Shown: positions 7,112 to 15,896, counted from the first letter of the stretch. The stretch: DNA of 45,041 nucleotides from Leptolyngbya sp. Heron Island J (GCF_000482245.1 NZ_AWNH01000074.1:1-45041), one strand, 5' to 3'. Notes: a model not told the origin generated them from the letters alone. Translations and numbers: made by a program.

Positions 7112-7864
7112 ATGAAGTTACATATCCTTAGTGACTTGCACAATGAGTTTGACTTATTTAATCCTCCTCAAATAGAGGCAGATTTAGTCATTCTTGCGGG
7201 AGATATTCATGTTGGTAAAAGAGGTATTGATTGGGCTAAAACTAGCTTTCCAGATAAGCCTGTAATTTATGTGCTTGGCAATCATGAATACTATGGCAGA
7301 GCATTCCCAAAGCATATTGACGACCTTAAGCAATTAGCAGAAGGCACAAATATTCATGTTTTGGAGAACGATAGCTTAGTCATTGATGGTATTACCTTTT
7401 TAGGTTGCACACTGTGGACGAACTTTGAATTGTTTGGTGATCCTCGGATTGCCGGTTATCAAGCGACACAAATAATGACAGACTATCGAAAAATTCGTGT
7501 CAGTCCACAATATCGCAAGCTTCGGTCACTAGATACTGCCATCATTCACAAGAAGTCATTGGAGTGGTTGCGTCAGCAAATAACTAATCTGAGAGATAAT
7601 CGAGAGAACGTTGTTGTGATCACACATCATGCACCGAGTAAGCGATCAGTATCAGAGTGTACTCAAGATGACATATTGAGTGCTGCTTATGCTTCACATC
7701 TTGATGATTTTGTAGAGGAGGCTGCTGTTGCTCTTTGGGTGCATGGTCATATACATTCACAGCAAGACTACATGATTGGTGATACTAGAGTAGTTTGTAA
7801 CCCTAGAGGCTACCCAGACGAGCCCAATGCAAATTTCATTCCCAATCTTACTGTTAACGTATGA
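7112..7864 (+). CDS. Calcineurin-like metallophosphoesterase
   Basis: A 250-aa cytosolic phosphoesterase with all motifs of a binuclear-metal site in order: SDLHNEF (residues 7-13), GDIH (about 31-34), GNHEYY (about 56-61), THHAPS (about 172-177) and GHIHSQ (about 213-218). It hydrolyses a phosphomono- or diester; the substrate cannot be told. It starts 20 bases after attC site C and its stop lies inside the next short attC-like site, so it is a compact one-gene cassette. AT-rich coding sequence without HIP1 supports foreign origin. Confidence 0.85.
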   Translation: MKLHILSDLHNEFDLFNPPQIEADLVILAGDIHVGKRGIDWAKTSFPDKPVIYVLGNHEYYGRAFPKHIDDLKQLAEGTNIHVLENDSLVIDGITFLGCTLWTNFELFGDPRIAGYQATQIMTDYRKIRVSPQYRKLRSLDTAIIHKKSLEWLRQQITNLRDNRENVVVITHHAPSKRSVSECTQDDILSAAYASHLDDFVEEAAVALWVHGHIHSQQDYMIGDTRVVCNPRGYPDEPNANFIPNLTVNV

Positions 7865-7883
7865 GCACCTTTGCACGTTAGGT
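7852..7883 (+). other. Very short attC-like site D
   Basis: TAACGT (7855-7860) and ACGTTA (7875-7880) face each other across 14 bases, with GTTAGGT (7877-7883) matching the canonical right core. The metallophosphoesterase stop codon lies inside. At about 32 bp it is well below the usual attC size, so it is probably an internally deleted site. Confidence 0.45.
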
Positions 7884-7902
7884 CTTCGAAAGATTGAAAA
7901 TT

Positions 7903-8658
7903 ATGGACACATGGAAGTTCTACCATATCACTCACCGCGAACATGTGGTGTGCAATCCCACGAGCGAGGAAAAACTGACGCGTCTCGTGGAACTTCTGCG
8001 TCTCCCGACTAACACGCAGGTGGTTGATATTGCCTGTGGTAAGGGCGAGTTCCTGATGCGGTTGACAGACACCTATGGCGCTCATGGTATAGGCGTCGAC
8101 ATTTCTCCTTTCTTCATTGCCGATGCAGAGAGACGACTCAAGGCGCGGGCATCGACTGCGGGCATCACCTTCACTCGGATGAATGGTGTGGATTTCAAGC
8201 CAGACGAGCCGCACAGCTTAGATCTGGCGTCATGTATCGGTGCCAGTTGGGTCTTCGGGGGGCATGCTAATACTCTCGAAGCGCTGCTCAGCATGGTGAA
8301 GCCCGGCGGCTGGGTGATCGTGGGAGAGCCATACTGGCAGCAGGAACCATCAGGGGATTACCTAGAGGCATCCGGGTGCCAGAGAGAGGATTTTGGGAGC
8401 CACTTCTCGAATGCAGAAGCCGGAGAGCCGCGAGGAGCAGAGCTCGTTCACACCATCGTGAGCAGCAAGGACGACTGGGACAGGTATGAGGGTCTCCAAT
8501 GGTTCGCGACAGCCGAGTACGCTCGCACCCATCCAGATGATCCGGACTTGGCAGAGATGGTTGATCGCGTGAGCAAGGCGAGGGCGGCATACCTACGTTG
8601 GGGGCGCGATACGCTTGGTTGGGCGATCTACATGTTCAGATCGCGTTCTGTGGCCTAA
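7903..8658 (+). CDS. Class I SAM-dependent methyltransferase
   Basis: A 251-aa Rossmann-fold methyltransferase. Motif I is VVDIACGKGEFL (about residues 37-48) and motif II is the acidic GIGVDIS end of strand 2 (about 63-69). A post-II helix and KPGGWVIVGEPYW (motif III region, about 128-140) follow. The substrate is unknown; a small-molecule methyltransferase is most likely because no RNA- or DNA-binding domain is present. I chose the ATG at 7903 over an upstream TTG. It is more GC-rich than the preceding cassette, a sharp change that suggests a different donor. It is flanked by attC-like sites D and E, consistent with a single cassette. Confidence 0.8.
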   Translation: MDTWKFYHITHREHVVCNPTSEEKLTRLVELLRLPTNTQVVDIACGKGEFLMRLTDTYGAHGIGVDISPFFIADAERRLKARASTAGITFTRMNGVDFKPDEPHSLDLASCIGASWVFGGHANTLEALLSMVKPGGWVIVGEPYWQQEPSGDYLEASGCQREDFGSHFSNAEAGEPRGAELVHTIVSSKDDWDRYEGLQWFATAEYARTHPDDPDLAEMVDRVSKARAAYLRWGRDTLGWAIYMFRSRSVA

Positions 8659-8735
8659 CCAACAGATGAATGTGAGCCGGAGTAGGCCGGCTGGCTCGCT
8701 TCGCTCGGTCACGTTTACTGCTGACCGCGTTATCC
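8653..8735 (+). other. attC site E
   Basis: GCCTAAC (8653-8659) matches the left core consensus RYYYAAC exactly, and GTTATCC (8729-8735) is the right core. Between them AGATGAATGTGAGCCG is imperfectly complementary to CGGTCACGTTTACTGCT, and an inner GGCTCGCTTCGCTCGG forms the tip. The 83-bp size is normal. The methyltransferase stop codon lies within the left core, the compact arrangement usual for cassettes. Confidence 0.75.
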
Positions 8736-8835
8736 GATCCGAAATCACGATACTCCGGCTTCAGCGATGATCCTGGTCGATAGCACTCTAACCGGCTATC
8801 TTTGTTGGCAGATACTTACGCATCAAGAGGTTCTC

Positions 8836-9879
8836 GTGCTCAAATGGATAAAGCGTCTCGCGCTGGTTGCTACTGCAATACTCCTTTTAGCTTTACTAAC
8901 GGGTTTTGTCTACGAACAGTGGGGCCGACGAAGCGTCGATCGAGCATTTCCGCCCCCTGGCATACTTGTTGAGGTTGACGACAAGCTATCTCACCTTTAT
9001 TGCAGCGGGGAAGGAAGTCCGACAGTAATCCTAGAGGCTGGCATTAACGAGGGGGGATCGCAGACTTGGGAAATGGTGCGCCCAGCCATTGCCCCCTTGA
9101 GCCGCGTGTGCGCATACGATCAGGCCGGAATCATGTGGAGCGAACGTCGAGAGCGACCAAGAGACGCAGAACACATTGTAGAAGACCTACATGCTCTATT
9201 GACTGCTGCGGGTGAGTCCCCACCCTATGTAATGGTGGGTCACTCGCTCGGTGGGTTAATGATCAGAGTCTTTGCCGATCATTTCAGTGACGAAGTCGTT
9301 GGTTTTGTTTTTGTCGATTCATCTCATCCAGAGCAGAATAAACGCTTTCCTGCAGACATACTAGACATCATGGCATTTCCATCGCCACTGCTGCTTAGGG
9401 CTATCTCTGCATTTGGTGTCCTTCGCCTTGAGTCTCCAGCATCCCCAGGTGGTCTTCCCCAAGAGGTTGGTGAGACAATTCGCGCTCATCTACCACAGAG
9501 CATGATAGGCATAACTGACGTAATCGAAGCAATGGACGACATTTTTTCTCAGGCACAACACACTGGGCCGTTTGGCGATCTACCCATAGTGGTTCTTACG
9601 GCTGGCCAATTTCTAGAACAGCACCCCTATCAGATTGATGCGGCAACAACAGCTAGATTACAAGATGTGTGGTCAGATATATGGCCTAGATTACAGGCCG
9701 AACTCACAGGGTTATCTACAAATACAGACTGGCGCGTCATTGAAGGAGCATCGCACTATATCCCCTTGGATGCTCCAGAGGCTATCGTAGCAGCAGTGAG
9801 AGATGTTGTTGCCGCTCAGCGTGAAGACACTCCTGTGAGGCATACCGATGGGCCTATTATTCGTCAAGTATGGTTTTGA
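8836..9879 (+). CDS. Membrane-anchored alpha/beta hydrolase
   Basis: A 347-aa hydrolase with one N-terminal membrane segment (about residues 7-25) followed by an extracytoplasmic alpha/beta-hydrolase domain. The nucleophile is Ser137 in VGHSLGGL and the catalytic His is near 307 in ASHYIPLDAPEA. The acid is probably in the VVLTAGQF region before it. The substrate is unknown; esterase or peptidase-like action is possible. I chose GTG at 8836 because GAGG lies five bases upstream; the frame is open back to 8767. It follows attC site E, so it is a cassette. A 3' fragment of a close copy lies at 6705-6821, evidence of duplication within the array. Confidence 0.8.
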   Translation: MLKWIKRLALVATAILLLALLTGFVYEQWGRRSVDRAFPPPGILVEVDDKLSHLYCSGEGSPTVILEAGINEGGSQTWEMVRPAIAPLSRVCAYDQAGIMWSERRERPRDAEHIVEDLHALLTAAGESPPYVMVGHSLGGLMIRVFADHFSDEVVGFVFVDSSHPEQNKRFPADILDIMAFPSPLLLRAISAFGVLRLESPASPGGLPQEVGETIRAHLPQSMIGITDVIEAMDDIFSQAQHTGPFGDLPIVVLTAGQFLEQHPYQIDAATTARLQDVWSDIWPRLQAELTGLSTNTDWRVIEGASHYIPLDAPEAIVAAVRDVVAAQREDTPVRHTDGPIIRQVWF

Positions 9880-10034
9880 ACAAGCAGTAGGGTATCACTT
9901 CTTTATCGATTTCGTTCGATTCGTCTTGGCTTTTCAGCAAGGCTAATCGAGAAATGCACGGCGGTTTGTTTGAGGCATCTTCTGTCAACGTCCAGTGAAA
10001 GCTCGAACATACATAGAACAATAGGCTCAGATTT

Positions 10035-10301
10035 ATGATGATCTTTGTAGCTACAGAATTGTTCTCTCCGGGTGAAGATAGTCTGAACTACAGAGGAGCT
10101 ACGGGTACTTATTTGGCTGAGATAGGTTATGACGATAGCCATGGCATCTTCTTCGAATATGACCTCAAGTCCTCTAAAACCTTTGATAAAGCTAGCAATT
10201 TACTTGTCGGTGAATTGGACGTTGGTGACCTTACAGGCTTTGGTTATAGCAACGTCGACAACTTCAGGTTAAAAGGTATTTACCTTTTATGCACAAAGTA
10301 A
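10035..10301 (+). CDS. Small hypothetical cassette protein
   Basis: An 88-aa soluble acidic protein (MMIFVATELFSPGEDSLNYR...). No family is recognised and no ribosome-binding site is visible. The Gly/Asp-rich, beta-like pattern (GTYLAEIGYDD, ELDVGDLTGFGYSN) suggests a small beta domain. It is in the cassette orientation between the hydrolase and the DUF1254 gene. No convincing attC precedes it; an imperfect hairpin CTCCT..CTGCG/CGCAGGAG at 10320-10357 follows it and may be a worn site. Confidence 0.45.
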   Translation: MMIFVATELFSPGEDSLNYRGATGTYLAEIGYDDSHGIFFEYDLKSSKTFDKASNLLVGELDVGDLTGFGYSNVDNFRLKGIYLLCTK

Positions 10302-10470
10302 TTGCTGGTGCATGCAAATCCTCCTAACTGCGTATTACGTCTGACACTTCGCAGGAGCGGACGATTTTAATAGTCTGGATATGAAATAGAGAACACTGGT
10401 GGCCGCTCAGCTTCACCATTAGTTTTCTGTGTTTATTGGGTAGCACATTATGTATGAAGGAAAATTGAGA

Positions 10471-11919
10471 ATGACTGATTCATCTACACTGACTCCACAA
10501 GCAGCCCGATTGATCGCGAAAGATGCGTTCATTTACGCGTATCCGATGGTAGACAGTTATCGGATTCTTTTTGCCTACTTTCTTTGGCCTAATAATGCTG
10601 AATACAAGGGCCCCTTGAATAAATTGCTTGGCGAAGCACGACTGTTCACGCCATCGGACAAAGCAATTCAGACACCGAACGCGGATACACCTTACTGTGT
10701 GGTTGGTGCAGATCTGCGTGCGGAACCTTTAGTTTTGACGGTCCCCACTATCGAGCCTCAACGATACTACTCTATCCAACTCATTGATGCTTATACTCAC
10801 AATTTTGAATACGTTGGCACTCGGACGACAGGCAATGGCACAGGCAAGTACTTGCTGGCTGGCCCTGACTGGACGGGGGAGACACCGGCTGAAATCACCG
10901 CCGTTATCCGTAGCGAAACCAGTCTTGCCCTAGCCTTGTACCGCACCCAGCTTTTTGACTCAGATGACTTAGAGAATGTCGCAGACATCATTGAGAACGG
11001 TTATAAGGTTGAGCCGCTGAGTAAGTTTACAAATATGGAGCCGCCAGTAGAAATGCCAACGGTGAAATACCCGAGACCCGTAAGACTGGACGAGGGTGAA
11101 ACTTCACCCAGAATATTTAGTCTGTTGAACTTCCTGCTCACGACGTTTTGTTCAACACATGCATCGGAAACAGAATTGATGGCGCGCTTCGCCAAGTTAA
11201 ACATCGGACCGGGCCTGACCTTTAACCCGACAGAACTCTCTGAGGAATTGAAACAGGCCATCGAGCAAGGCATAAAAGACGGTTGGGAGACTTATCTGGA
11301 GCTGAAGAAGAATAAACTTGTCACTCAAGAAGTCACCGCCGCCGACCTATTCGGCACACGTGAGCACTTGACGGAAACAGGTAACATTTACCTGTACCGT
11401 ATGGCTGGCGCGATTCTTGGCATCTGGGGCAATTCCATTGAGGAGGCTATGTATCCCTCCTACTATAACGATTCAGACGGTAACGAATTAAATGCATCAG
11501 GCGACGTCTGTTATACGCTACGCTTTGAGCCAGGTGGATTACCACCAGCTGATGCTTTCTGGTCGGCAACGATGTATAATCTCCCCGAGCAGCTCCTCGT
11601 CGAGAACAAAATCGAGCGCTATCTTATTAATTCAACGATGTTAGACAACAACGAACTCGTTCTTGACGAAGATGGGGGACTGACGCTTTATATCCAGCAT
11701 GCTCAACCAACTGAAGAAAAAAAGAAGAAGAATTGGCTCCCTGCACCGGATAAGGGCTTCTTCATATCCTTGCGGCTTTATTTGCCACAACAAGAGGCGA
11801 TTAATGGCACATGGCAAAATCCACCACTAAAGCAAGTAAAGCCCGCACCGCACTGGACAATCAGGCTTAAGCGTATCTTTTTAGCTCTCTTTCGTGCCGG
11901 TAATCACCCTCGTTTTTAG
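10471..11919 (+). CDS. DUF1254/DUF1214 domain protein
   Basis: A 482-aa protein with an N-terminal DUF1254 region (ARLIAKDAFIYAYPMVDSYR; TPNADTPYCVVGADLRAEPLVL; RYYSIQLIDAYTHNFEYVGT) and a C-terminal DUF1214 region (SGDVCYTLRFEPGGLPPADAFWSATMYN, read in parts). The family is usually exported; here no signal peptide is evident, so a cytosolic location is more likely. The biochemical role is unknown. The ATG at 10471 is preferred because AAGGA lies about nine bases upstream; a frame start at 10450 would add seven residues. It is the last plus-strand cassette-type gene and ends near a degenerate attC-like repeat. Confidence 0.75.
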   Translation: MTDSSTLTPQAARLIAKDAFIYAYPMVDSYRILFAYFLWPNNAEYKGPLNKLLGEARLFTPSDKAIQTPNADTPYCVVGADLRAEPLVLTVPTIEPQRYYSIQLIDAYTHNFEYVGTRTTGNGTGKYLLAGPDWTGETPAEITAVIRSETSLALALYRTQLFDSDDLENVADIIENGYKVEPLSKFTNMEPPVEMPTVKYPRPVRLDEGETSPRIFSLLNFLLTTFCSTHASETELMARFAKLNIGPGLTFNPTELSEELKQAIEQGIKDGWETYLELKKNKLVTQEVTAADLFGTREHLTETGNIYLYRMAGAILGIWGNSIEEAMYPSYYNDSDGNELNASGDVCYTLRFEPGGLPPADAFWSATMYNLPEQLLVENKIERYLINSTMLDNNELVLDEDGGLTLYIQHAQPTEEKKKKNWLPAPDKGFFISLRLYLPQQEAINGTWQNPPLKQVKPAPHWTIRLKRIFLALFRAGNHPRF

Positions 11920-11953
11920 CTCGTGCTCGCGCCGGTGATTGCAAGCGTTAATA
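11896..11953 (+). other. Degenerate attC-like site F
   Basis: GCCGGTAATCACC (about 11896-11908) is nearly complementary to GCCGGTGATTGC (11931-11942), and GTTAATA (11947-11953) could be the right core. No left core is visible, and the DUF1254 stop codon lies in the middle. Probably a decayed site marking the distal end of the array. Confidence 0.35.
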
Positions 11954-12020
11954 GGATTCGGTAGCTTTCGAGAGGGTTCGGCTGTAGGTGGTGCGGTGCA
12001 ACAACTCCTACATGGCTTCA

Positions 12021-12467
12021 CTATCGCCAATATGAACGACCTTTCACAAAAACACCTGCTGCAATTAGGACAAAAGGTGCTGTACATGCAGGTAGTGGGA
12101 AGGGTTTCTGAGTAGTCAAGGATATTCCTAACCAGCCGCTGAACGTCAGACAAGCCAGCATAGCCCATAGAATATTTTTAGTTAGCCTGGTTTTAGGATA
12201 AAGACACTCAAATAGATACACGCCTAGGGCACCGTACCCAACTAAGATAGAAATTCCTAACGTCCTGGCGAAAAACGGATATCTGTCAGAAAAGATACTG
12301 GGGTTCTCGAAAAGAATAGATGATAATGCATTTACTAGAAACACAAAGCTGATAACAATAACTATGGCCATAGTTATTGTCAAAAGAGAGGATAGGAAAA
12401 GTTGTCCCCAAGGTAATGCTTTAATACTAGGTCGAAGAAAATTTTTAGACGACACTTTTTTTCTCAT
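12021..12467 (-). CDS. Four-helix hypothetical membrane protein
   Basis: A 148-aa protein with a basic N-terminal tail (MRKKVSSKNFLRPSIKALPW) and about four hydrophobic segments (around residues 25-50, 68-90, 98-118 and 125-142). No family is recognised. AGGG lies eight bases before the ATG at 12467. It is opposite in direction to the cassette genes and convergent with the DUF1254 gene, so it marks the edge of, or lies just outside, the array. Confidence 0.55.
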   Translation of the reverse strand: MRKKVSSKNFLRPSIKALPWGQLFLSSLLTITMAIVIVISFVFLVNALSSILFENPSIFSDRYPFFARTLGISILVGYGALGVYLFECLYPKTRLTKNILWAMLACLTFSGWLGISLTTQKPFPLPACTAPFVLIAAGVFVKGRSYWR

Positions 12468-13038
12468 GAATCAAGACCCTATTTTGCTAGGTTAAATAAA
12501 TGTTTGCTTAGTTAGAACAGATTAATATTTCTTGGAAATTGCTAGGGGGATGCTGGCTGGGAGTGTTGGCTAACTCCGTTGGAGACGCTTCGCGAACGAC
12601 TTCGCTCAGCCAACGGTATCGGTGAGGCAGTTACCAATACACCTGATATTAAGTTATAGATATATATGACGTTTCATCCTTATGGCTTTTTCATAATTTC
12701 TTCATGAAAGTGTATCGAGCATTGTGAATTAATTTGCCTAGCTAATTAAATTAGAGGTCGGGTGTGCAGCTCACCTACTGTCTCTAGCTCCCTAACACAT
12801 GACCTACAACTATCTAGCCCAAGCATCATGAGGGATTACCGGATTCTGGTCTCGACCACAATAGGATGAATAAATTCCCTTGGCAAGAAACCGATGCACG
12901 CTTGAAAACAGCCAGCGAATCCAGATAATCAGTTGAATAACTGCTGGATTAAACAACCATGATGTGATGGAGTAGGCTGATTGCTTCAATACTCAACGTT
13001 CGGCTCCATGCAATTAATTCTATTGTTGATAATCTGTG
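12468..13038. other. Gene-poor boundary region
   Basis: These 571 bases carry a palindromic dispersed repeat (12555-12624) and AT-rich sequence. No reading frame I can support is present. The first HIP1 octamer after the cassette region occurs at 13220, so the switch to native chromosome probably falls in this gap. Confidence 0.5.
12555..12624 (-). repeat. Dispersed palindromic repeat, copy 1
   Basis: On the minus strand the element reads CACCGATACCGTTGGCT ... AGCCAACACTCCCAGCC with a GC-rich, CTTCGCTCAG-containing centre. The same outer sequences bound copy 2 at 21199-21244 on the plus strand. The centres differ. Confidence 0.7.
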
Positions 13039-13638
13039 ATGAGTAAAGTAGCTTGGACGCTAACCATTGAAACTGAGCGTCTTATCCTTCGACCTCAAAA
13101 TTCTAGCGATTATGAAGCCTGGTATGCTGGTTTTTCAAGTCGTTTGCCGCAACAATCTAAGTATGATGAAGGGCAAGTTAGCTTGAAGGGGTATGACTCT
13201 GCTTGGTTTGTCAATTTATGCGATCGCCATCAAGAACAAGCATTGAGTGATTATGCTTACATCTTTGGTGTTTTTTTGAAGCAAACTGCCCAACATCTTG
13301 GTTACGTTGATTTATCGACGATTTATCGTGCAGAAAAGCAGTGGGCAAATTTAGGCTACGGTATCCATAATCAGCATTGGAAGCAAGGATTTGGCAGTGA
13401 AGCAGTGAAAGCATTGCTGATTGCTGGGTTTGAGCATCTTGGATATCATCGCATCGAAGCGGCTATCAATCTTGATAACGCTCCTTCCATTGCGCTGGCT
13501 CAGAGTGTTGGCTTACGGAGAGAATGTGTGCGGCGAGGTTTTTACTACGAAAATGAGGAGTGGGTGGATCATGTTATCTATGTTGCGCTACCGTCTGATC
13601 TAGGTTTGGCTGACAAACCACCTGCGATCGCTATATAA
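13039..13638 (+). CDS. GNAT acetyltransferase (RimJ/RimL-like)
   Basis: A 199-aa N-acetyltransferase. The N-terminus ETERLILRPQNSSDYEAWYAGF is the usual opening of the RimJ/RimL branch, and the acetyl-CoA loop region LGYGIHNQHWKQGFGSEAV lies at about residues 105-123. NLDNAPSIALAQSVGLRRE follows near the C-terminus. It acetylates a protein N-terminus or small amine; the substrate is unknown. The ATG at 13039 is preferred to the adjoining GTG at 13036. It contains HIP1 sites at 13220 and 13624, so it looks native. A phosphodiesterase gene follows 56 bases downstream on the same strand. Confidence 0.8.
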   Translation: MSKVAWTLTIETERLILRPQNSSDYEAWYAGFSSRLPQQSKYDEGQVSLKGYDSAWFVNLCDRHQEQALSDYAYIFGVFLKQTAQHLGYVDLSTIYRAEKQWANLGYGIHNQHWKQGFGSEAVKALLIAGFEHLGYHRIEAAINLDNAPSIALAQSVGLRRECVRRGFYYENEEWVDHVIYVALPSDLGLADKPPAIAI

Positions 13639-13694
13639 CAAAACCAAACATACCGATCGCAATGGAAACATGATTGTTCAGAGGATAACAAGGT

Positions 13695-14687
13695 ATGAAG
13701 TATGCCAAAATTGTCAAACGGTCAATGCTTGTTATCCTCGGTATAGTACTCACCTTATATTTGAGTAACGCATCTTTTTTAGCCCCTCCGATTGGTTCTC
13801 AGCCTGTTTTAGTGGCGCATCGTGGGTTGGCGCAAGACTTTGATCCCACGGGCTTGACAAATGAAACCTGTACGGCTGCTCGTATGTTGCCAACGTCCCA
13901 TGACTATCTGGAAAATACGATTGCTTCGATGCAAGCAGCATTCGCCTACGGAGCAGATTTTGTCGAGTTCGATGTTCACCCGACGACCGATGGACACTTT
14001 GCTGTCTTCCATGACTGGACAGTAGATTGCCGCACCAACGGAACGGGTGTTACCCGAGAGCAAACACTTGCAAGTCTGCAATCTCTAGATATCGGTTACG
14101 GCTATACCGCTGATGGTGGCAAGACCTACCCATTTCGTGGCAAAGGAGTCGGTTTAATGCCATCTTTGGATGAGGTACTGACCATGTTTCCAACTCGCAA
14201 TCTAATCATTAATATCAAAAGTAACGATCCACAAGAAGGTGAGCTTTTGGCTGAACGATTAGCTCTACTTTCTCCAGAGCATCAAAAGAAAATCATGGTT
14301 TATGGCGGGGAACATCCTGTCAGCGTTATTCGAGAGCGTCTGCCCCTCATTCAAACACTCTGGATACGTCGACTTAAACAATGCTTTGTTCGATATGCTG
14401 CCTTTGGCTGGCTGGGATATGTTCCTGCTACCTGTAAGCAAAGCATGTTAATGATTCCAAGTAACTACACATCTTGGCTATGGGGATGGCCAAATCGATT
14501 CCTGCAGCGAATGGCCACAGTCGACACCAATGTATTTTTGCTGGCTAATTATCAGGGAGAAGGATTTTCGCAAGGACTTGATGATCTTAAACGCATTCGA
14601 GATCTCCCCGAGGACTATTCAGGGGGCATTTGGACTGATCGCATTGATTTGGTAGGACCAGCCGTAAAGGGGAGTAAGATTGAGTAG
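13695..14687 (+). CDS. Exported glycerophosphodiester phosphodiesterase
   Basis: A 330-aa GDPD with an N-terminal signal or anchor (residues 8-28, RSMLVILGIVLTLYLSNASF). It hydrolyses glycerophosphodiesters to glycerol 3-phosphate and an alcohol. Motifs of the TIM-barrel active site are visible: VAHRGLAQ (about 40-47), LENTIASM (about 72-79), FVEFDVHPTTDGHFAVFHD (about 92-110). AAGG upstream of the ATG gives a start. A Cys/Thr-rich insertion (GLTNETCTAARMLPTSHDY) between the HRG and ENT motifs is longer than in the small cytosolic enzymes. A role in phosphate scavenging from deacylated lipids is inferred. Confidence 0.85.
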   Translation: MKYAKIVKRSMLVILGIVLTLYLSNASFLAPPIGSQPVLVAHRGLAQDFDPTGLTNETCTAARMLPTSHDYLENTIASMQAAFAYGADFVEFDVHPTTDGHFAVFHDWTVDCRTNGTGVTREQTLASLQSLDIGYGYTADGGKTYPFRGKGVGLMPSLDEVLTMFPTRNLIINIKSNDPQEGELLAERLALLSPEHQKKIMVYGGEHPVSVIRERLPLIQTLWIRRLKQCFVRYAAFGWLGYVPATCKQSMLMIPSNYTSWLWGWPNRFLQRMATVDTNVFLLANYQGEGFSQGLDDLKRIRDLPEDYSGGIWTDRIDLVGPAVKGSKIE

Positions 14688-14768
14688 TGTTATGCAGGTC
14701 GCAAAAGGTTAATTTGGGCAATGGGGAGATTCATCTATTCAGTCTTGAATCAGGGCCTTCTCGCCAAT

Positions 14769-15830
14769 CTATTCCAGTGGCTGCACCCGCTCGGGTGGCC
14801 AGTAGATTTTGTAGGCTGCACCTAGAATGTTGGCGTCAGGAACAGCCCCCCAAATATGGGAATCATAGCTGTTGTTGCGGTTATCACCTAACACAAAATA
14901 ACTGTTTGCAGGCACTGTTTCAGGCCCCCACTCATAGGCAGGTGTTGCTTGAGTATAAGTTTCTGTAAGCGGACGATCGTCGACATAAACACGCCCCTCT
15001 CTAACGGTAATCTGTTGACCTGGCAAGCCGATTACACGCTTCACATATAACAGATCTTTGGTCTTCTCTTTTTCAGGCAGGTCACGCAGGGCTACAGCAG
15101 GCGGGGTAAATACGACAATGTCGCCAGTGCTCGGGCGATAGGTCTGATTACGCCGGACAAAGAGGCGATCGTCAACCTGTAACGTCGGGACCATCGAATC
15201 ACTGGGCACAATACATTGCTCAACGGCCTGCTGAATCCAACCGGGTGTTAAACTTAAGGACAGTCGAACCACCAAGAGACCGACAACAAGCAGTGCGATC
15301 GCATCCGATTTAGGTCTGATTCGATGGGGAAAACTGACGTACACGTGATAACAGCTCAGGGCCCAAATCAGCGGTGGAATAGGAATCAACTGGGGAATGG
15401 AATTCGCAAGCCAAGCTGTCAAGAGTCCTGTGCCAAGAAATATCCCACCAGCCAAGGCCTGCTGTAAATACAAATGTCCTAATCCAGGTAGCAGCTGCGA
15501 TAAAAAAACGGCATACCAGGGATCGAACCTGCCCTGAGGTACAGAAATCCGGGTTGCGTATCCCGGTTGGGTGCCGCGATAGGCATCCAAAATACTAAAG
15601 CTATACACAAGCAGGAAACATGCTATCGTCCAGAATCCCCACATAGTTTGGCCATTTGCCCCAAAAATGGACCAAGCAGCATAGCCAATCATCACCACTG
15701 TGATCAGGACCAGGCTAATGCCCTTGATCCAGAAAGCACTGTATAGCTGTCCTAGCCCTGGAAATACCAGCGAATAGTTTACCGCTAGCCAGGGGTCCAG
15801 GTGATTTATTGACCGAAAGGATAGTTTCAT
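14769..15830 (-). CDS. lepB: Signal peptidase I with membrane-bound N-terminal extension
   Basis: A 353-aa S26-family signal peptidase. The C-terminal half carries the catalytic Ser in IVPSDSMVPTL and Lys in LLYVKRVIGLPGQ, then the box E motif VLGDNRNNSYDSHIWG. It removes signal peptides at the membrane. Ahead of this lie about 190 residues with several hydrophobic segments and two related motifs (NYSLVFPGLGQLYSAF and LSQLLPGLGHLYLQQ), which is unusual compared with the standard single or double anchor. I chose the ATG at 15830; an upstream TTG frame (15884) has no support. It follows the AI-2E-family gene by about 66 bases and is likely co-transcribed with it. Confidence 0.85.
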   Translation of the reverse strand: MKLSFRSINHLDPWLAVNYSLVFPGLGQLYSAFWIKGISLVLITVVMIGYAAWSIFGANGQTMWGFWTIACFLLVYSFSILDAYRGTQPGYATRISVPQGRFDPWYAVFLSQLLPGLGHLYLQQALAGGIFLGTGLLTAWLANSIPQLIPIPPLIWALSCYHVYVSFPHRIRPKSDAIALLVVGLLVVRLSLSLTPGWIQQAVEQCIVPSDSMVPTLQVDDRLFVRRNQTYRPSTGDIVVFTPPAVALRDLPEKEKTKDLLYVKRVIGLPGQQITVREGRVYVDDRPLTETYTQATPAYEWGPETVPANSYFVLGDNRNNSYDSHIWGAVPDANILGAAYKIYWPPERVQPLE

Positions 15831-15896
15831 TAATGCAAATGCAGCGGACACTTGAAAATCACTGGTATCGCCAACAAGAATCAAGTAACAACAAAA

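Noticed and set aside
9880-10034. attC after the hydrolase cassette
   Set aside because: GGCTAATC and GTCAACGTC are loosely placed, but no complementary stem can be drawn.
12760-12860. Minus-strand peptide-like frame in the gap before the GNAT gene
   Set aside because: Short, broken by stops, no recognisable family.
12940-13010. A further attC site before the GNAT gene
   Set aside because: AATAAC and CGTTCGG are present, but the intervening sequence does not form the expected paired blocks.
14687-14968. Plus-strand 93-aa reading frame after the phosphodiesterase
   Set aside because: It lies opposite the conserved catalytic region of signal peptidase and shows no protein-like composition.
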